Program-made: the position numbers and the translations under genes | The notes under the pieces: generated by a model | What the model saw: the letters and a program-made list of their open reading frames with translations, nothing else | Databases searched by the model: none | Told to the model about the DNA's origin: nothing | In this document: in pieces, positions 6,762-8,713 of the stretch | Layout: each line of letters begins with the position of its first letter | Position numbering within the stretch: position 1 is the stretch's first letter | Source of the DNA: Oceanospirillaceae bacterium | GTDB lineage: Bacteria > Pseudomonadota > Gammaproteobacteria > Pseudomonadales > Balneatricaceae | Reading direction: 5' to 3' | Assembly: GCA_003497765.1 (NCBI GenBank) | Contig: DNNY01000067.1 | Coordinates: 1 to 8,713, forward strand | DNA length: 8,713 nucleotides

Positions 6762-8713
6762 TTAGCTAACCCTTAAGCCAGGTGTGGCTCCATTATCGGG
6801 TTCGAGTAAATAAATTCCTTGACCATCAGCAGCCGCTAGAATCATACCCTCAGAAACACCAAACTTCATTTTGCGCGGGGCTAAGTTGGCGACCCAAATG
6901 GTTAACTTGCCAATTAAATCCTCAGGCGTATAAGCGGACTTGATACCTGATAATACTTGACGGCTTTCGCCACCAATATCTAACTGTAAACGTAATAGCT
7001 TATCGGCGCCTTCTACGGCTTCTGCATGGGTTATTTTGACTACACGCAAATCAACTTTGGCAAAATCTGTAAATTGTATTTCTTCGGCAATAGGCTCAAA
7101 TGTTGCACTTTCTGCGGGCTTAACTTGCTTTAAAGCCTCTTCTTTAGCTAATTCTTGTTTGGAGTCTTCTAGCATAGCCTCAATAGTGGCTGTCTCAATA
7201 CGCGTCATCAGGGGTTTAAATTTGTTGATCTGATGACCTACTAGAGGGGCTTCTAAGTCTTGCCAAGTCATTGGTGCATTTAAGAAGTTGCCTGCCGCTG
7301 CTGTCATATTGGGTACAATAGGCTGTAAATAAATCATCAACATGCGGAATAGATTTAAGCCAGTGGAGCAGATGTCTTGCACTTGCTGTTCAGTGCCTTC
7401 TTGCTTGGCCAAAGCCCAAGGCTCTTGGTCAGCTATATATTGGTTAGCAATATCGGCAAGAGCCATTATGGCTTTAATGGCTTTGCCGAATTCGCGATTT
7501 TCATAAAAGTCACCGATTTCTGTTTTAGCGGCGACAAATTGTGCTATCAGTTCAGGCTCAGTAACCGTATCACTAAGTATGCCATCATGTTTTTTTGTAA
7601 TAAATCCAGCACTGCGGCTAGCTATATTTACCACTTTACCAACTAAGTCAGCATTAACCCGTTGGACAAAGTCTGCCAAATTAAGATCGAGGTCTTCCAC
7701 TCGATTGTTTAGCTTGGCGGCAAAGTAATAACGTAAATACTCTGGTTGCAGGTGACGTAAATAAGTACCTGCTTTAATAAAGGTGCCACGGGATTTGGAC
7801 ATCTTTTTGCCATTTACCGTTAGAAAGCCATGGGCATATACAGCGGTAGGGGTGCGGAAGTCAGCACAGTGCAGCATAGCCGGCCAAAACAGGCCATGAA
7901 AGTTAATAATATCTTTGCCAATAAAGTGATAAAGCTCAGTGCTGGAGTCTTTGTTAAAGTAATGGTCAAAGTCCAAGTTGTCAGTCTTTTGACATAGATT
8001 TTTAAAGCTGGCCATATAGCCAATGGGAGCATCTAGCCAAACATAAAAGTACTTGTTCTCAGTACCAGGAATTTGAAAACCAAAGTAGGGTGCGTCACGA
8101 CTAATATCCCACTCCTGCAGGCCAGCCTCTAACCATTCCGCTAGCTTGTTAGCTATTTCAGGTTGTAAACTGCCACTGCGAGTCCATTCCTCTAATAAAG
8201 CCTGAAAGTCAGGCAGTTTAAAGAACATATGTAGGGAATCTTTTTGAATGGGTGTGGCGCCTGAAATGGCTGATTTAGGGTCAATCAGTTCAGCAGGTGT
8301 ATAGGTAGCACCACATACTTCACAATTGTCGCCATATTGATCTTCAGCATGACACTTAGGACAGGTACCTTTAATAAAACGATCGGCTAAAAATAACTCT
8401 TTTTCTGGGTCAAAAGCCTGAGTAATAGTGCGACGGGCAATATGGCCTTTGGCATCACAAGAATTAAAAATAAGCTCGGCTAGTTCCTGATTTTCTGGCG
8501 AATGGGTGGAATAATAATTATCAAAAGAGATGTTAAAGTTAGCAAAGTCGGCTTCGTGTTCAGCCTGTACTTTGGCAATCAGTTCTTCAGGTGTAATCCC
8601 TTCCACTTCTGCGCGCAACATTATGGCTGTGCCATGGGCATCATCGGCACAAACATAATGACAGCGATTACCCACTAGGCGTTGATATCTAACCCAAATA
8701 TCAGTTTGGATAT
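6762..8713 (-). CDS. metG: Methionyl-tRNA synthetase, 5' end beyond the window
   Basis: About 649 residues are visible; E. coli MetG has 677. The frame stays open to the right edge, reading [12 protein letters not shown] before [14 protein letters not shown], so roughly 25-30 N-terminal residues, including the HIGH-type ATP motif, lie outside. It charges tRNA-Met in the cytoplasm. Seen in order: the zinc knuckle CPKC...CEVC (codons near 8363-8352 and 8324-8313); [15 protein letters not shown] of the catalytic core; KMSKS (7805-7791); the anticodon-binding helical domain with [19 protein letters not shown]; and a C-terminal EMAP/Trbp111-like tRNA-binding domain starting around [11 protein letters not shown] and including [15 protein letters not shown]. 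The short linker before that domain is Glu/Lys-rich. The GTG at 8675 is an internal valine codon, not a start. It converges on the DUF934 gene. Confidence 0.97.
   Translation of the reverse strand, partial: IQTDIWVRYQRLVGNRCHYVCADDAHGTAIMLRAEVEGITPEELIAKVQAEHEADFANFNISFDNYYSTHSPENQELAELIFNSCDAKGHIARRTITQAFDPEKELFLADRFIKGTCPKCHAEDQYGDNCEVCGATYTPAELIDPKSAISGATPIQKDSLHMFFKLPDFQALLEEWTRSGSLQPEIANKLAEWLEAGLQEWDISRDAPYFGFQIPGTENKYFYVWLDAPIGYMASFKNLCQKTDNLDFDHYFNKDSSTELYHFIGKDIINFHGLFWPAMLHCADFRTPTAVYAHGFLTVNGKKMSKSRGTFIKAGTYLRHLQPEYLRYYFAAKLNNRVEDLDLNLADFVQRVNADLVGKVVNIASRSAGFITKKHDGILSDTVTEPELIAQFVAAKTEIGDFYENREFGKAIKAIMALADIANQYIADQEPWALAKQEGTEQQVQDICSTGLNLFRMLMIYLQPIVPNMTAAAGNFLNAPMTWQDLEAPLVGHQINKFKPLMTRIETATIEAMLEDSKQELAKEEALKQVKPAESATFEPIAEEIQFTDFAKVDLRVVKITHAEAVEGADKLLRLQLDIGGESRQVLSGIKSAYTPEDLIGKLTIWVANLAPRKMKFGVSEGMILAAADGQGIYLLEPDNGATPGLRVS

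Noticed and set aside
8673..8675. GTG as the start of metG
   Set aside because: The frame continues upstream with residues matching MetG ([12 protein letters not shown]), so this codon is an internal valine and the gene is cut by the window edge, not truncated in the genome.
1..8713. CRISPR arrays, insertion sequences, tRNA and rRNA genes
   Set aside because: Reading both strands showed no regularly spaced repeats, transposase motifs, cloverleaf sequences or rRNA-like stretches.

Overview
The window suggests a gammaproteobacterium, probably a Pseudomonas-like or marine Cellvibrio-type lineage. The Rsx/Rnf proteins and MetG read closely like their E. coli counterparts. The sulfite reductase is the single-chain type paired with a DUF934 gene, a pairing known from Pseudomonas. 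The assignment rests on recalled protein families, not on a database search. All main genes look intact and share similar codon use; I see no insertion sequence, CRISPR array, rRNA or tRNA.

Layout. Positions 1-4171 carry an electron-transport operon on the minus strand, read right to left: rsxA, rsxB, rsxC, rsxD and the first codons of a probable rsxG. The genes are packed with a 1-nt gap, a 4-nt overlap, a 1-nt overlap and a 13-nt gap, so they are almost certainly one transcript. The 472-bp AT-rich spacer at 4172-4643 separates this operon from a divergent plus-strand pair: a siroheme/4Fe-4S sulfite (nitrite) reductase of the CysI type (4644-6314) and an overlapping DUF934 gene (best start 6286, stop 6696). 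A GC-rich stem-loop at 6715-6744 lies between that pair and metG. metG (methionyl-tRNA synthetase) converges from the right and runs off the window before its N-terminus.

How the genes fit together. RsxABCD(GE) is a membrane complex that moves electrons between NADH and ferredoxin or a similar low-potential carrier, coupled to ion movement; in E. coli it keeps SoxR reduced. The reductase performs the six-electron reduction of sulfite to sulfide for cysteine synthesis and needs a low-potential donor. No cysJ-like flavoprotein or ferredoxin is present, so a link to Rsx-reduced ferredoxin is possible but is only inference. metG and rsx point the same way and the reductase pair points the opposite way between them, which looks like a module inserted between metG and rsx.

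The least explained sequence is the 4172-4643 spacer. It holds a 15-bp imperfect inverted repeat (13 of 15 matching) nested inside a wider inverted repeat, with three GACAAT/ATTGTC half-sites. This is the best candidate for an undescribed regulatory element. I found no convincing novel multi-gene system; most of the window is ordinary core metabolism.
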